This document shows positions 43,315-54,849 of a DNA stretch of 64,000 bases, piece after piece (the first letter of the stretch is position 1; every line of letters begins with the position of its first letter). The DNA is from Gordius sp. MW1 (Eukaryota > Nematomorpha > Gordioida > Gordea > Gordiidae): assembly GCA_964036665.1 (NCBI GenBank), contig OZ038527.1:15593835-15657834 (forward strand), given 5' to 3'. Made by a program: the position numbers and the translations under genes. Under the pieces are notes generated by a model, which did no database searches, was not told the origin of the DNA, and saw nothing but the letters and a program-made list of their open reading frames with translations.

Positions 43315-43489
43315 CATGGGCGTAGCCAGGTTTTGGATTAGGGGGGGGGGCGAAACGCTCAAAAGTTCTAGGGGGGGAGCAAAACATAATTTTAATTTTT
43401 AAGGCTTTTTGCATTGAAAATTTTTTTCTCGCTATTTAGGGGGGGGCGGCCGCCCCCCCCCTCTGCCCCCTCCCCTGGCTACGCCCATG
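43315..43489. mobile_element. CATGGGCGTAGCC-type MITE
   Basis: 175 bp, from CATGGGCGTAGCCAGG to GGCTACGCCCATG. Flanks GGGTACGA (43307-43314) and GAGTACGA (43490-43497) differ by one base. Long G and C runs lie at 43340-43350 and 43438-43475. Confidence 0.8.
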
Positions 43490-44618
43490 GAGTACGATTA
43501 TATCTATATACTACACTATTACTTTTTTTAAACTGAATTCCGGTTAAAAGCTAAAAAATCAGCAGTGTAAACATGCTATCTAACAACTCGTCAATTTATC
43601 AAATGATTTAGAAACAGGGTCATAAAACGTATATACGAATGCACATTTTTCTAATAAGTGTGAAACACCATCAATGCCAGTCTCTATTGCTTTAAAGACG
43701 TAGCTTGGAATAGGAAAAATTTTGCGTTGAACTTATTGCTGTAGGCTATAATTATATAATAATTGTGCTTTAAGATTAGTTTTTTTATAAATATTTTACT
43801 AATTATATATTGAGAAACCTTTTTGTTATATAAATCTTAACGATCGTATGATCAATCAATTATTCTAAATAACTAAATCTTTGCAGATAATTGCACAGGC
43901 ATGTCGTTCAATATGAATTGCAGTTATCACCAATATATACTATTCCTTGTATTGATGAAATTAACATGAATCCTTTGTGGGTTATGCTTGAGCGGACGAT
44001 CAGCCTACATATTTGGACGGCTAAATTTTATACACCGCACTTCCGACAGGGCGTGCCTCGCAATCTTGAGGCCCCAATTAAATAGTCTAACGTGGTAGAT
44101 TTGATCCATAGATGAATGCCTCTGCTCGACCCAAGCCCGTCCCGATATTGAACTGAAGCAAACTAGTCGGTTTTGGCTGGCCTTGGCAGGCAATTTAGTT
44201 GACTGAATTACAATATTAAACCATATTATTATAGTAATAATATGATATATCAAAAATATTATACTAATTATACAAAATTAACCTCGCGTATTATTATATA
44301 CGACATACGAAAAATTTTGAAGTCTCTTTCTCTTTAAATCGTGTGGTCTTCTCCTTTGAAGAATTAGATTGTTCATGGCAAACGGGATGTATTTATAAAC
44401 ACCTCATTTATGGCTTGTGGTAATAATCCTGGAATAATCCTATCTTCCCCGCACTTTAAATGAATCCCTGCTCTGTGAATTACCTATTTCTTATCCCTAA
44501 GAACTTTTCTTTCATATGGTGCGTATTGCCATTTATCTGATACTCTTGTCCTACGATCCATCTTAAATCAGGAATTCTCAGCATTTTTATTTGCCTTTAC
44601 CTCCATACTAGTGTTGTA
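43490..44618. other. Unassigned intergenic sequence
   Basis: No supported gene. A less AT-rich patch at 43990-44200 ends in TTTTGGCTGGCCTTGGCAGG (44171-44190), part of a 30-bp match to 48810-48839. It may be a fragment of the element that also entered the Helitron. Confidence 0.4.
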
Positions 44619-45087
44619 AAAACGGCTGGCTGGTTTTTCCCAGCGTATTGCTAAGCTTAGTTGTTGACGTTTATTTTCACCCAGCCTTATCAGTGTTAGG
44701 TGAATTTTCTTGGGAGAGCTTTGGCGTTTGGCGTTTTTGTAAAAAAGACCTATAGCGTTTTGGGTGAATGTTTCGGGGTGACCTTTGGCGTTTAGGTTTG
44801 GGTGTATTAAACACCTAAAGGGTGTGGGTGGATAATATTATTAACCTTTTGGTTTGGTTTTGGTCGTTTGGGGTGGGGCATGCAAATATATCAATTTTAG
44901 GTAATAAACTTTTAATTTAAGAAAATAAAAATAGTTATAACATGACGTCACTGAGTTTAAACTTTTCCCATTGTGACGTCATAATGAAAAGTATTATAAT
45001 TTATAATCTAATCTCTAGTAAATTATAGTTAATTATTATGCTTTGCTTATGCTGCATTATAGAAGGAATGTTTTATTTATGAAAAAA

Positions 45088-45790
45088 AGATGGCTAAAAT
45101 CTGTTAAATGATTTCAAAAATTATTTTTTAGACATGCCAGAAATTTTATAAAAATTTATAAAAGGTGGGAAATTTCGCTTTGTAGAATCTTCTATATAGA
45201 TGGCTAAAATCTGTTTAATGATTTCAAAATTTATTTTTTAGACATGCCAAAAATTTTATAAAAATCTATAAAAGGTGGGAAATTCCGCTTTATAGAATAT
45301 TCTATAAAGATGGCTAAAATCTGCCTAATGATTTCAAAATTTATTTTTAGACATGCCAAAAATTTTATAAAAATTTATAAAAGGTGGGAAATTTCGCTTT
45401 GTAGAATCTTCTATATAGATGGCTAAAATCTGTTTAATGAATTCAAAATTTATTTTTTAGACATGCCAAAAATTTTATAAAAATTTATAAAAGGTGGGAA
45501 ATTTCGCTTTATAGAATATTCTATAAAGATTGCTAAAATCTGTTTAATGATTTCAAAATTTATTTTTTAGACATGCCAAAAATTTTATAAAAATTTATAA
45601 AAGGTGGGAAATTTCGCTTTGTAGAATCTTCTATATAGATGGCTAAAATCTGTTTAATGATTTCAAAATTTATTTTTTAGACATGCCAAAAATTTTATAA
45701 AAATTTATAAAAGGTGGGAAATTTCGCTTTATAGAATATTCTATAAAGATGGCTAAAATCTGTTTAATGATTTCAAAATTTATTTTTTAG
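45088..45790. repeat. 110-bp tandem array, left arm
   Basis: Units start with GATGGCTAAAATCTGTTTAA at about 45088, 45198, 45307, 45417, 45527, 45638 and 45748. Each contains GACATGCCAAAAATTTTATA and AAAGGTGGGAAATTTCGCTT. Neighbouring units alternate between CTTTGTAGAATCTTCTATAT and CTTTATAGAATATTCTATAA, so the higher-order unit is about 220 bp. Confidence 0.9.
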
Positions 45791-46549
45791 ACGGGAGTTG
45801 AAGTTCTAGGTTCATCTATTATCCTCTTTATAAATAAATTACAAATTTCGTGAAAAATTGTATACCTCATAATTTTGGTCATAACCATAAGAAAAGGCAT
45901 CACTTTCATTTTCATCCATTAGAGTCGAAATCGTAACAATTATTATTAGACATGTTGTACGTTAAAAAAGAAATGATATAATAAAGCCTAGCCAGCCCAC
46001 GCCACACCATGCTGCCTTGTTGTGTCATGTTTATCTGGTATTGCACACAGTGTGTTGTGTGCCACACACACACATTGCAACGAGTAACAGATGTTAAGTT
46101 GCTATGCTATTATGCTCTAACTTGGACGGAGCCCAAAAGTTATAAAATTTTCCTCAAACTTAGTTCTTGGTAAAATATTAGGCTACTGAAAAGGCCAGAT
46201 CAATTCGCTTTTAAATACGTTTTATATTTATTGTCATTTAAAATGATAAAAAAGGGGCGGGATGAGAATGAGGGTCATAAATAAAAGGGGGTGGGGGGCA
46301 AAACACCCCCTGCCCTCCCTCTTCCCCGCATTAGAAAGAGGGTAAAAAATAAGGGGGGGGGGGAGGCAAAACACCCCACCTGCCCGCCGTTCCTCCCCGA
46401 ATTCAAAATATATTTGAAATTAAATTTTGTGATTAATCGCAATTAATCTGCTTAGCAAATGTGTAAATTATAAAGTTAAACCATATTAAAATGTTCAAAA
46501 AAATTGTTACCACCTGGCTGAGGCAGAAAATTCAAAAATATATATTTAA

Positions 46550-46945
46550 ATAAATTTTCATAAAATTTTTGGCATGTCTAAAAAATAAATTTTGAATTCA
46601 TTAAACAGATTTTAGCCATCTATATAGAAGATTCTACAAAGCGAAATTTCCCACCTTTTATAAATTTTTATAAAATTTTTGGCATGTCTAAAAAATAAAT
46701 TTTGAAATCATTAGACAGATTTTAGCCATCTTTATAGAATATTCTATAAAGCGAAATTTCCCACCTTTTATAGATTTTTATAAAATTTTTGGCATGTCTA
46801 AAAAATAAATTTTGAAATCATGAAACAGATTTTAGCCATCTATATAGAAGATTCTACAAAGCGAAATTTCCCACGTTTTATAAATTTTTATAAAATTTTT
46901 GGCATGTCTAAAAAATAATTTTTGAAATCATTAAACAGATTTTAG
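46550..46945. repeat. 110-bp tandem array, right arm (inverted)
   Basis: Reverse-complement copies of the left-arm unit, registered by CAGATTTTAGCCATC at about 46606, 46716, 46826 and 46936. They can pair with the left array to form a long hairpin. The same alternation of two unit types is visible. Confidence 0.9.
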
Positions 46946-47423
46946 CCATCTTTTTTTCATAAATAAAACATTACTTCTATAATGCAGCATAAGCAAAGCA
47001 TAATAATTAACTATAATTTACTAGAGATTAGATTATAAATTATAATACTTTTCATTATGACGTCACAATGGGAAAAGTTTAAACTCAGTGACGTCATGAT
47101 ATAACTATTTTTATTTTCTTAAATTAAAAGTTTATTACCTAAAATTGATATATTTGCATGCCCCACCACAAACGACCAAAACCAAATCAAAAGGTTAATA
47201 ATATTATCCACCCACACCCTTTAGGTGTTTAATACACCCAAACCTAAACGCCAAAGGTCACCCCGAAACATTCACCCAAAACGCTTTAGGTCTTTTTTAC
47301 AAAAACGCCAAACGCCAAAGCTCTCCCAAGGAAATTCACCTAACACTGATAAGGCTGGGTGAAAATAAACGTCAACGCTTGCAGGCGACCAATAGAAACC
47401 CTTGGTTTTTTACTACTCCATAC

Positions 47424-48286
47424 ATGAGGAACTGGTCTCATTATTTGAAACCTTGCACTCATCTGAAATTAAGGAGACACCCGCTTCCTTAACAATTATG
47501 GTCATAGGCACAGATCCGACCTTATTTATAGCTTTATTAGCACTAATATGGCTGACGCTTGAGCACGATTTAGTTTTCCCTTAGTTTTGAAGCAATCAGG
47601 TGATAATAAGGCATTGTACTTGATAATAATTTTATTTCCATAATATGATTCATTATTCAGAAGAAGGGGGATTTGAATTTCAAATTAATTTTCCCGTTTT
47701 AATTAATAATTCCTATTTTCTTCCTTCGGGCGTGAGTAGAATATCTGACACCAATATCACATCCCTAAGGATATGAATTAAGAATTTGAAGGAAGGATAG
47801 GGGCCTATGTTGGGATACTATAGTCGGACAGCCGAGTGGATGGCAGGGAAAAAAATGTGAAGGACTTCCCCAGCCACAACATACTTTTAATTCTTTCACT
47901 ACATGGTATTTTAACTAATTTATTTATATCCGAGAATTAAATAATGAATGAATAAAATCACACAACCCTCGATACAATATGTTGTGTATTTAAATCAATG
48001 ATGCGTAATGATGTTGATCAATAGGGGAAGAAATAACAAATACGTATAAGCGCGTGGGGGGGGGGGGGGGTAAAGTAACACACGTACTGAAATTAAATGG
48101 AAAGGAAACGTACTTACAGGAACAGGGGTTACTAAGTGAGTATACTTCTGATAGGCAGATGTTATAAGATCAAAAGACCCGACAATGTTAAGAAATCTCT
48201 CAATCAATGAACTTTTGCAATTAATCGAATGAAATACACTGTTTTACAAGGGGTTGGGGGAAATCCTTAACTTTGTATAAGGGTAC
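47424..48286. other. Unassigned intergenic sequence
   Basis: Between the fold-back element and the Helitron remnant. A 60-codon open frame at 47402-47584 shows no recognised family. A run of about 14 G lies near 48058-48071. The Helitron 5' end is presumably in this stretch or just after it but cannot be defined. Confidence 0.4.
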
Positions 48287-48289
48287 ATG

Positions 48290-51001
48290 GGGGGGGGGGA
48301 ATTATACGCGTATCAAGGGATACGACACCAATATCCGATAATTTTTTGGGAAGGACAAGATGGATATTGCATAAACATTAAACAACGAGATCCCCTAACA
48401 GGTACTTTATTCATTATTAAATACATGATTACTCATTTTCAATCAATTGGAATACACATTATTACAGGAGCCGAAACAAACAAGAAGGTTAGCTCGAAGG
48501 ATTATTATGCATATCGTTTGATGATTAGACGCGTCAAGACAACGTCATACTACGATGTCGTGAGCTTTGCCAACAATTCATGGTCGACATGTATGTAAGA
48601 TAAAGAGCGAACGTCTACGATACTTAAGATATAACCAGCAGAAAATCGTGCGGAAGAATACATTCACTTAAGAGACGCTATTGCGAACAACGCCAACACT
48701 GCCAAAATTGTAACTCTATTAGTCTATCATCATCGTACGTAGGTAGTCCACGTCACATGCAAGAATACATACAGGATGCTGTGGCGTTCGTAGGCGAATA
48801 CGGAAAGGGTTTTGGCTGGCCTTGGCAGGCAATTTAGTTATCAAACCGTGATGGGTTCTAGCAGAAAATTTTAGACAAATATGATAAATGATAAAAGTAT
48901 TAATATTATATAGAATGATGAACATTATAATAATCGCTTAGTTATCTACTTCCTGGGGCGGTCTGGTGTATTCACGGGAAATAAATGTTCAAACAATTTT
49001 TTTTCATAGCAATTTTCAGAATCATAGGAAATTTTACAATGCATTTTATCAAAAATTAAATCAAAAAAATTAAATATATATACTTTGTTTCAAGGTTTTT
49101 ATAAGTGTCTTAAAGTCTATGATGTAATAATATTTTAACCCATTTAATTTAGTTATTAATCGAAAAACTTTTCAAATTTTTGCCCGGGGGGGGGGAATTT
49201 CATATTCCCCCCCCTTATTTACGCCATGGATGGGGAAAAAAATCGCAAAAGGAAAACAACAATAATAGTTAATAGTCTTTTTGTCGATTTTGATTCAAAA
49301 ATAAAAAAAAGTATATATCTGTACATATTTAATAAATTGCATTGCATAGCAATTAATAAGTGTCTTACTTGGTCAGTTACGTTGCACAACTATAAAATAT
49401 AAACATTAGATCAATAATTTTTTTTTATAAAAAATACCGGGGGGGATTTCCCGTCCCCCCCCCTCCGTATTTACGCCACTGCTATTGTGCAAAACATTCA
49501 ATGCTCATATTATTGTTGAGTTCTGCAGTTCGGTGAAGAGCATCAAATATATATGCAAGTATGTGAATAAAGGAAGTGATATGGCTGTATTTAGAATTGA
49601 TAACACCAATGTGAATGCTCCTCCATTGAATAACAACGATGAAATAACGAACTCCCACAAATTGGCCGGTACATCAGCTCCAATAAAGCTGTTTGGCGGA
49701 TCTTTGCTTTCCCAAATCATGAACGGGATCCAGCAGTTGTCCATTTAACTGTCTATCTTGAAAACGGCCAGCGTGTATTTTTCACGAACGAGACCGCGAT
49801 TGATCGTGCTATAAATCCATCAAAAACTACACTCACCAATTTTTTTGAATTGTGTAATCGTGCCGATGCTTTTGGTGCATTCGTGCGAACACTACTCTAT
49901 TCAAAAGTACCCCGCTATTTTACGTGGACTGCCCCACAAGCAAGGCACACCAGTTAATGCATGCCCCGGTTATTCAAATCAAACATTTTGGGTTGTGTTA
50001 CAGTGAATTCTAGGCAGACTGAGTGCTTTTATTGCGACTGTTGTTGGTAAATCTCACTGGTCTATTGTCATTTCATGATATACGTAAAGTAAGTGGACAT
50101 CAGTATTCAACGTATAAGGATGCATGCCTTGCACTAGGCTTGCTAGAAGATGACAACCATTGGGACAGTATGCTAACTGAAGCAGCATTAAACTGTACTT
50201 TGCACAATCATCGACTCGCAAATACTCTCATCGACCACATATTTCCTATATACACAATACAAAATCTTGCCTGGATGTCCGGAAGAGCAATATTGTCAGC
50301 AAAAAATGTGGACATGGTTTAAATTCCAAGATACAACAGTTGTTGCCAGGTGATTGGTGTCATACAAATCTATCGATACAGTTTGCGATGCAAACGAAGC
50401 TGTAAATTATCCAATGCGTTTTTGAATTCATTAGATTTGTCAGGCAGAAGTCACCATTTTGAATGGCAAGTTCCGAGGTGAAAATGTATTGCTACCACGA
50501 ATCCCTATGATTCCCACAGATGTGCCGATTTAATTCAAACGTATTCAATTTCCAATTAGATTGGCATCCGCAATGACAATCAATAAGGCTCAAGGTCAAA
50601 CGATGTCTATTTGTGGCTTAGTTGGGCACATCGTGCTTTTCCCACGGACAGCTATACGTGGCATGTTCTCGCGTGGGTAAACCATCCTGTTTGTTTGTGT
50701 TGGCTAAAGATGGACTAAACAAAAATATTGTATACTCCATCGCACTTAGAGATTGATGATGAATTATTTTTTAATCGTCATTATTTGATGTATATATAGG
50801 TATCAAAAATGATTTAATAAAGTATAAAGAATAAAATAAATAAATGATTAGTGTATTGTCATTTTATAGGCTAACATTGTCACAACGCTTCATTCTTATT
50901 TCGATTATAACCGCATACCCATACACTTATAGTACTTTCTAGTAATACTGTATAATAGTACTATGTGTATATAGCAAAACAACGTTTGTCGGGTCAGCTA
51001 G
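48290..51001 (+). pseudogene. Decayed Helitron (RepHel) remnant with intact 3' terminus
   Basis: Helitron-like fragments in order: Rep N-part ETNKKVSSKDYYAYRLMIRR (48476-48530) and RAEEYIHLRDAI (48646-48685). Then Rep C-part VEFCSSVKSIKYICKYVNKG (49515-49575), which keeps both candidate Tyr residues of the KYxxKY motif. Then FTNETAIDRAINPSKTTLTN, LLEDDNHWDSMLTEAAL (50140-50190), and helicase end FPIRLASAMTINKAQGQTMS (50552-50610) with LYVACSR-like sequence. Multiple stops and frameshifts. The 3' end AACGTTTGTCGGGTCAGCTAG at 50981-51001 is followed by T, matching Helitron CTRR-T termini. A foreign insertion occupies about 48808-49486. Rolling-circle transposition is family knowledge; this copy is dead. 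Confidence 0.85.
48808..49486. mobile_element. Probable insertion inside the Helitron Rep region
   Basis: Helitron coding stops abruptly after YANTE-like sequence near 48805 and resumes near 49484. The intervening DNA starts with a 30-bp sequence shared with 44171-44200. It contains two G-run/C-run pairs (49184-49214 and 49438-49464), each followed by TTTACGCCA. It includes a TTGCATAGCAATTAATAA segment (49343-49360) like the ends of the 7-kb family. No clean duplication was found, so several insertions or a deletion may be involved. Confidence 0.45.
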
Positions 51002-51057
51002 TTATAATATAATTGACCTGAATTGCAAATTATTTTGTTGTGATTAAATTCATAGTA

Positions 51058-51862
51058 GCTGTTAGAACTTAAGAAATAAGGTAGATATATATTTAGAAAA
51101 AATTTATATGGAACTGTTAAATAAAATATATTTTTTTAAGTTATGTTTTTAGTTTTAAAGCTAAATTTTTTTATTTTAAACTTATCCTAGTTGTAAATTA
51201 CGAGTAATAACAATCTACTGCATTTTATATTTAAATAATGAAATAATTTTCAAAATAAAATTTTTCTAAAGATTCATTTGAAAGAAGAAGTCGGGCTGGG
51301 ACAGAAGAAATTTTATTTTAGTGTAGTTACATGTAACTTGTTCCTTTTCTTCAGAAAAATAAATGTTAACAGTCAGAGGAACTTTATCTATAGTTAGTTA
51401 CATTAATTCAGTAACTATTCAACTAAAGTTACAGTTGCTTTTTATAATATTTAAAACATCAAATTAAACTAAATAAAGTTACACAACTAGTTTGTGTTCA
51501 TCTTTAAATTTATATTTCCTTCGCGGATTAAATTTAAATATTTAAATTCTATTTCGGATAGATAATCCATCCTATTAGAAAATTTAAAATATGATAAATT
51601 ATTATTTTTGTAAATGAATTTATTGATGATTTTTCTAATTTGAAAAACTTTTAATAAAATTCAATGAATCACCATATATTACCTTGTGATTTTAATTCTA
51701 ATATGCGAATACCCGAGTAACTTTTAATGTAACCAGTTCCACCAGGTAAGTAATTGGAACTGTTTCCAATTACTTTGAAAAAATGTGACTGAAAATAGTT
51801 TAAAAAATTAAAGTAACTGTAATTTAATTAGTTACAGTGGAAAAGTAACTTTAACAGCTCTA
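51058..51862. mobile_element. Possible hAT-like element with AGTTAC/GTAACT arrays
   Basis: The right end TTTAACAGCTCTA (51850-51862) resembles the end of the GGAACT element at 38139-39526. The left CTGTTAGAACTT near 51061 may be its partner. GTAACT/AGTTAC motifs are dense at 51320-51440 and 51715-51850. No target duplication was found, so the left boundary is uncertain. Confidence 0.4.
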
Positions 51863-52416
51863 TAAAAGAGATAGAATAAATTAAATATAATTTTACAACT
51901 TAAGATTTACAGATCTGCATAAAAATATAAACTAACAGAAGGTAAAGTAGGCCTTTTAAGTGGCCGGCAGGATTAAAGAATATAGTTTTGATCTCGTCTC
52001 TTCTTTGTCCCGATCTCATCTTGTTTCGTGTGAGAGTATGAGAATCTCGTCTCGTTCTTGTCTCGACGAGAAATTTCGATTTGTCTCAACTTTTAAAAAA
52101 TTGGTATACTAAATAATTTATCTTGATTTATTAAGAATTAAAATAAAAAAATTTAAATGGCAAACCATTTTTTTATTTAGAAGGCTTCAAAACACAAGCT
52201 TGATAAAGATTTAGTGCCACATAAAGATAGAAACCACTTATTAAAAATAAAAGTTTTAGTAGGAAGTGCAAATCAAAAAAACTATAAATTATTATATTTT
52301 ATGGTTATATCAAATTATTAAATATGTATTAAACCACTGTGTCTGTCAAATATAACAAGCCAAACAATTTATATGTTTACCTTTATTTGACTTGGTTACA
52401 AATTTGTGCTAGTTGA

Positions 52417-52741
52417 TTGAGGACCAATGTTACACGATCCAAATTCTTGTACTGTATAGGCGATCTCATATTCCATTTACTTATTCGATCCAAAAAATAA
52501 CAAAGCGCCGATTTGTGTTTTTCGCATTCGGAAAAACACAAATTGTAAGAAATAAACAAAATTTCTTACTCACGTTTTCATATTGTGATTTCGGTCTCGC
52601 AAGGGCAGGTTTTGTAGGGTTAGGGTTAGGGTTAAGTCATTTTAGGTTCAAGATACATAATTACTTTCTTTGGATCGAATAAGAAAATGGAATGTCAGAT
52701 CGCTTATACAGTACAAGAATTTGGATCGTGTAACATTGGCC
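52417..52741. mobile_element. 325-bp MITE with ~70-bp inverted ends
   Basis: Long inverted ends include CCAATGTTACACGATCCAAA, TTCTTGTACTGTATAGGCGA and TTCCATTTACTTATTCGATC on the left, with matching complements on the right. CTAGTTGA occurs on both sides (52409-52416 and 52742-52749) and may be the 8-bp duplication. The centre has a hairpin TTTGTGTTTTTCGCATTCGG continuing to its complement, and a short GGGTTAGGGTTAGGGTTA run (52618-52635). Confidence 0.75.
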
Positions 52742-52749
52742 CTAGTTGA

Positions 52750-53130
52750 GACTCTTTATTAACATTGGTTAAAGCTCCCAGTGACATAGGGTGGATTGCC
52801 TAAAGGGGGGTGGGGATGGTTTTAAAATTTTTTGATAAATAATAATATTAAATAGAAATGTATGATATCATAAATACAGTGTTATAGGCAAAATTGCTCA
52901 AGGGGGGAGGGGGTTAATTTTGTATCAAAAAATTGCAATTAAACAAGAATTAATCAAATTAATATACATAAAATGAATCTGCATGGGAATTTGATAAAAA
53001 ATACATTGATAATATCTTCACGTGTTAATTTTGCGACTCAATTCCGGCTGTATTCCTTATCCAAGGAGGCAATTTGCATTGAGCTCCTTTCAACTTTTCA
53101 TAGTATGCTAACCAGGGCCATTGTTTGAAC
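52750..53130. other. Unassigned sequence between nested elements
   Basis: AT-rich with two G-runs (52804-52815 and 52898-52913). Probably repeat-derived; nothing specific can be supported. Confidence 0.4.
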
Positions 53131-54849
53131 TAGAGATATGCACGGGCATTTAGGCTTATTTGGGGCATCAGTACAAAAAATAAAAAATACCGGGCATGCT
53201 AAGTTTTAACCATAGGCCTGAGCCCTGCCCGCTAAATATTTGTAAAGCGCGGGCCCATTTAAGACATTTCCCAAAAAAATTCTTTAATTTTGCTGCTTTT
53301 TAAATTAAATTTTTTTGTCAATATTAAAACAATCATTATTTTGTAAGTTAAAAATGTTCAAAATTAATCATGTTAAAATAGCATCATTCTCAAACAGATT
53401 TTTCTTTCTTCTAACAAGCGATCCGCCGTTTTACTTCCACTAGTAGGACTTGTAGCTGCATGAAACCATTCATGTCAAGTATAATTAATAGCTCTATGCA
53501 AAATTAATTTAATGTAGCAAAAACAACCTAATTTTGTTACAGTCTTATTAAAAATTAAACATTCGAAAACTATTTAATTAAAAAACCACAAGTTTTATGA
53601 ATAAATGATTAGGAAAAATTAAAATTGATTTAATCATTATTGTAAAAATGAAATAATAAAATATGATAAACGTAATGAAAAGCACACCATATCTTAAATA
53701 TCAAATTCAAAGATATATGCAATATTTAAATGGCTCTGCTGACCGTAACCGGGCCTGATTATAGCCTGTTTGGTTACTTAAAGCCCGTCCAAGCCCGGCC
53801 AGTAATTTTTTAAACAAAAAGCCCACCCATGCCCGGCACGTTTATAAGCCATCAATTTTATAATTTGAAATGTCAATCATATTTGCCTGATATTTAGCTA
53901 TGTCAAAATCATCTAAATATAGACTTTGAAAAGCAATTTTCTAAACCATAAGGATAGTTTAGTTGAATTGGATCAATAATCTCTATTATAATTTAGAACA
54001 TTCAGTTTCTAAAGAAAAGATATTGAAGTAGGTTAGCATGCATGAATGATGCGTGCATAACTAAAATTATCATTTTGTATATTAATTATTTGTATCTTAT
54101 TAATATGCTCTTGTCTAATAGTATTAACACTCGCAATTTCTAAAACAAGTAATCTAAAGCAAAAGCATATTAAACAATTACTAATTATCTTTATTACTAT
54201 AATTTGGCTTGTATTAGCTTCTCCCTCTTCTATTATAGAAGATAAGATAGTCTTTTAGGGAAATAATTGAAAATTAAATTTTTTCATTTTAAAACACGTT
54301 TGGCACTGAAAATGTTTGTATAAATAGTCAAAAATTAGTAAATTTTCATCTAAACGAAACTTAAATTAGTTAAGGTAATCAATAACAAGGTACAATAAGA
54401 AAAATCAATCGGCAAGCTTTTTTGCTAGTAGAATTTTTGCGGTGAACACGAATATATTTTAATTCTTTCCCCATATGTCAAGTTTTTGAAATATTTGCTA
54501 TCAAAGTTGCTAAAAACAGCAATTTTGTCTTTTTCAAACGTCAATGACTAGCAAATTAATCGGTAAAATTCTATTTAATAAATTAAATTTATAATTTAAA
54601 AAGAGATTAATCCATAAACCTTGTTATTAAAAACATCAAATCATTAGAAATTGGAACATTATAAAAACAAATCTTTTCTTATACTTTATAAAATACAAGT
54701 AAAAATAGAATTGATTTTTAGCGGGCTTTAAGCGGGCCTTACGTATTTCTAAGCCTGATACGAGCCCGTTAGGTTATATTACGGCCCGTCTATTTTAGAG
54801 CAAAATCCATCCAAGCGTATGCGAGCCGGCCGGGCCATGCGGGTCTCTA
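53131..54849. mobile_element. GCCCG-family hAT-like element, 1.7 kb
   Basis: Starts TAGAGATATGCACGGGC and ends GCCATGCGGGTCTCTA (inverted match TAGAGA..GCA.GGC). GCCCG/CGGGC motifs cluster at 53140-53250, 53740-53840 and 54720-54845. The middle cluster suggests a further nested end. No transposase and no clear target duplication. Confidence 0.6.

Larger units (their letters stand above)
44619..47415. mobile_element. 2.8-kb fold-back element of hAT type
   Basis: Identical CTCCATAC duplications lie at 44611-44618 and 47416-47423. The ends are TAGTGTTGTAAAAACGG and (inverted) TAGTAAAAAACC. Two long inverted arms follow. The outer parts (44665-45085 and 46950-47375) contain TTTGGCGTTTGGCGTTTTT motifs and a GTGACGTCA segment. 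The inner parts are inverted arrays of a 110-bp unit (about 6.5 units left, 3.5 right). The loop (45830-46540) holds a CA-rich patch and a poly-G block like the minisatellite at 39935. There is no transposase. Confidence 0.85.

Noticed and set aside
43891-44253. Opposed small ORFs near 44 kb
   Set aside because: Composition and overlap with a repeated 30-bp sequence point to a repeat fragment rather than a gene.
45088-46945. Regularly spaced repeats resembling a CRISPR array
   Set aside because: The repeats are contiguous 110-bp tandem units with no unique spacers and occur in inverted arms of a transposon in an animal genome.
47402-47584. A hydrophobic 60-codon ORF at the right edge of the fold-back element
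   Set aside because: It begins inside the transposon end and crosses the target duplication, so it cannot be an original gene start.
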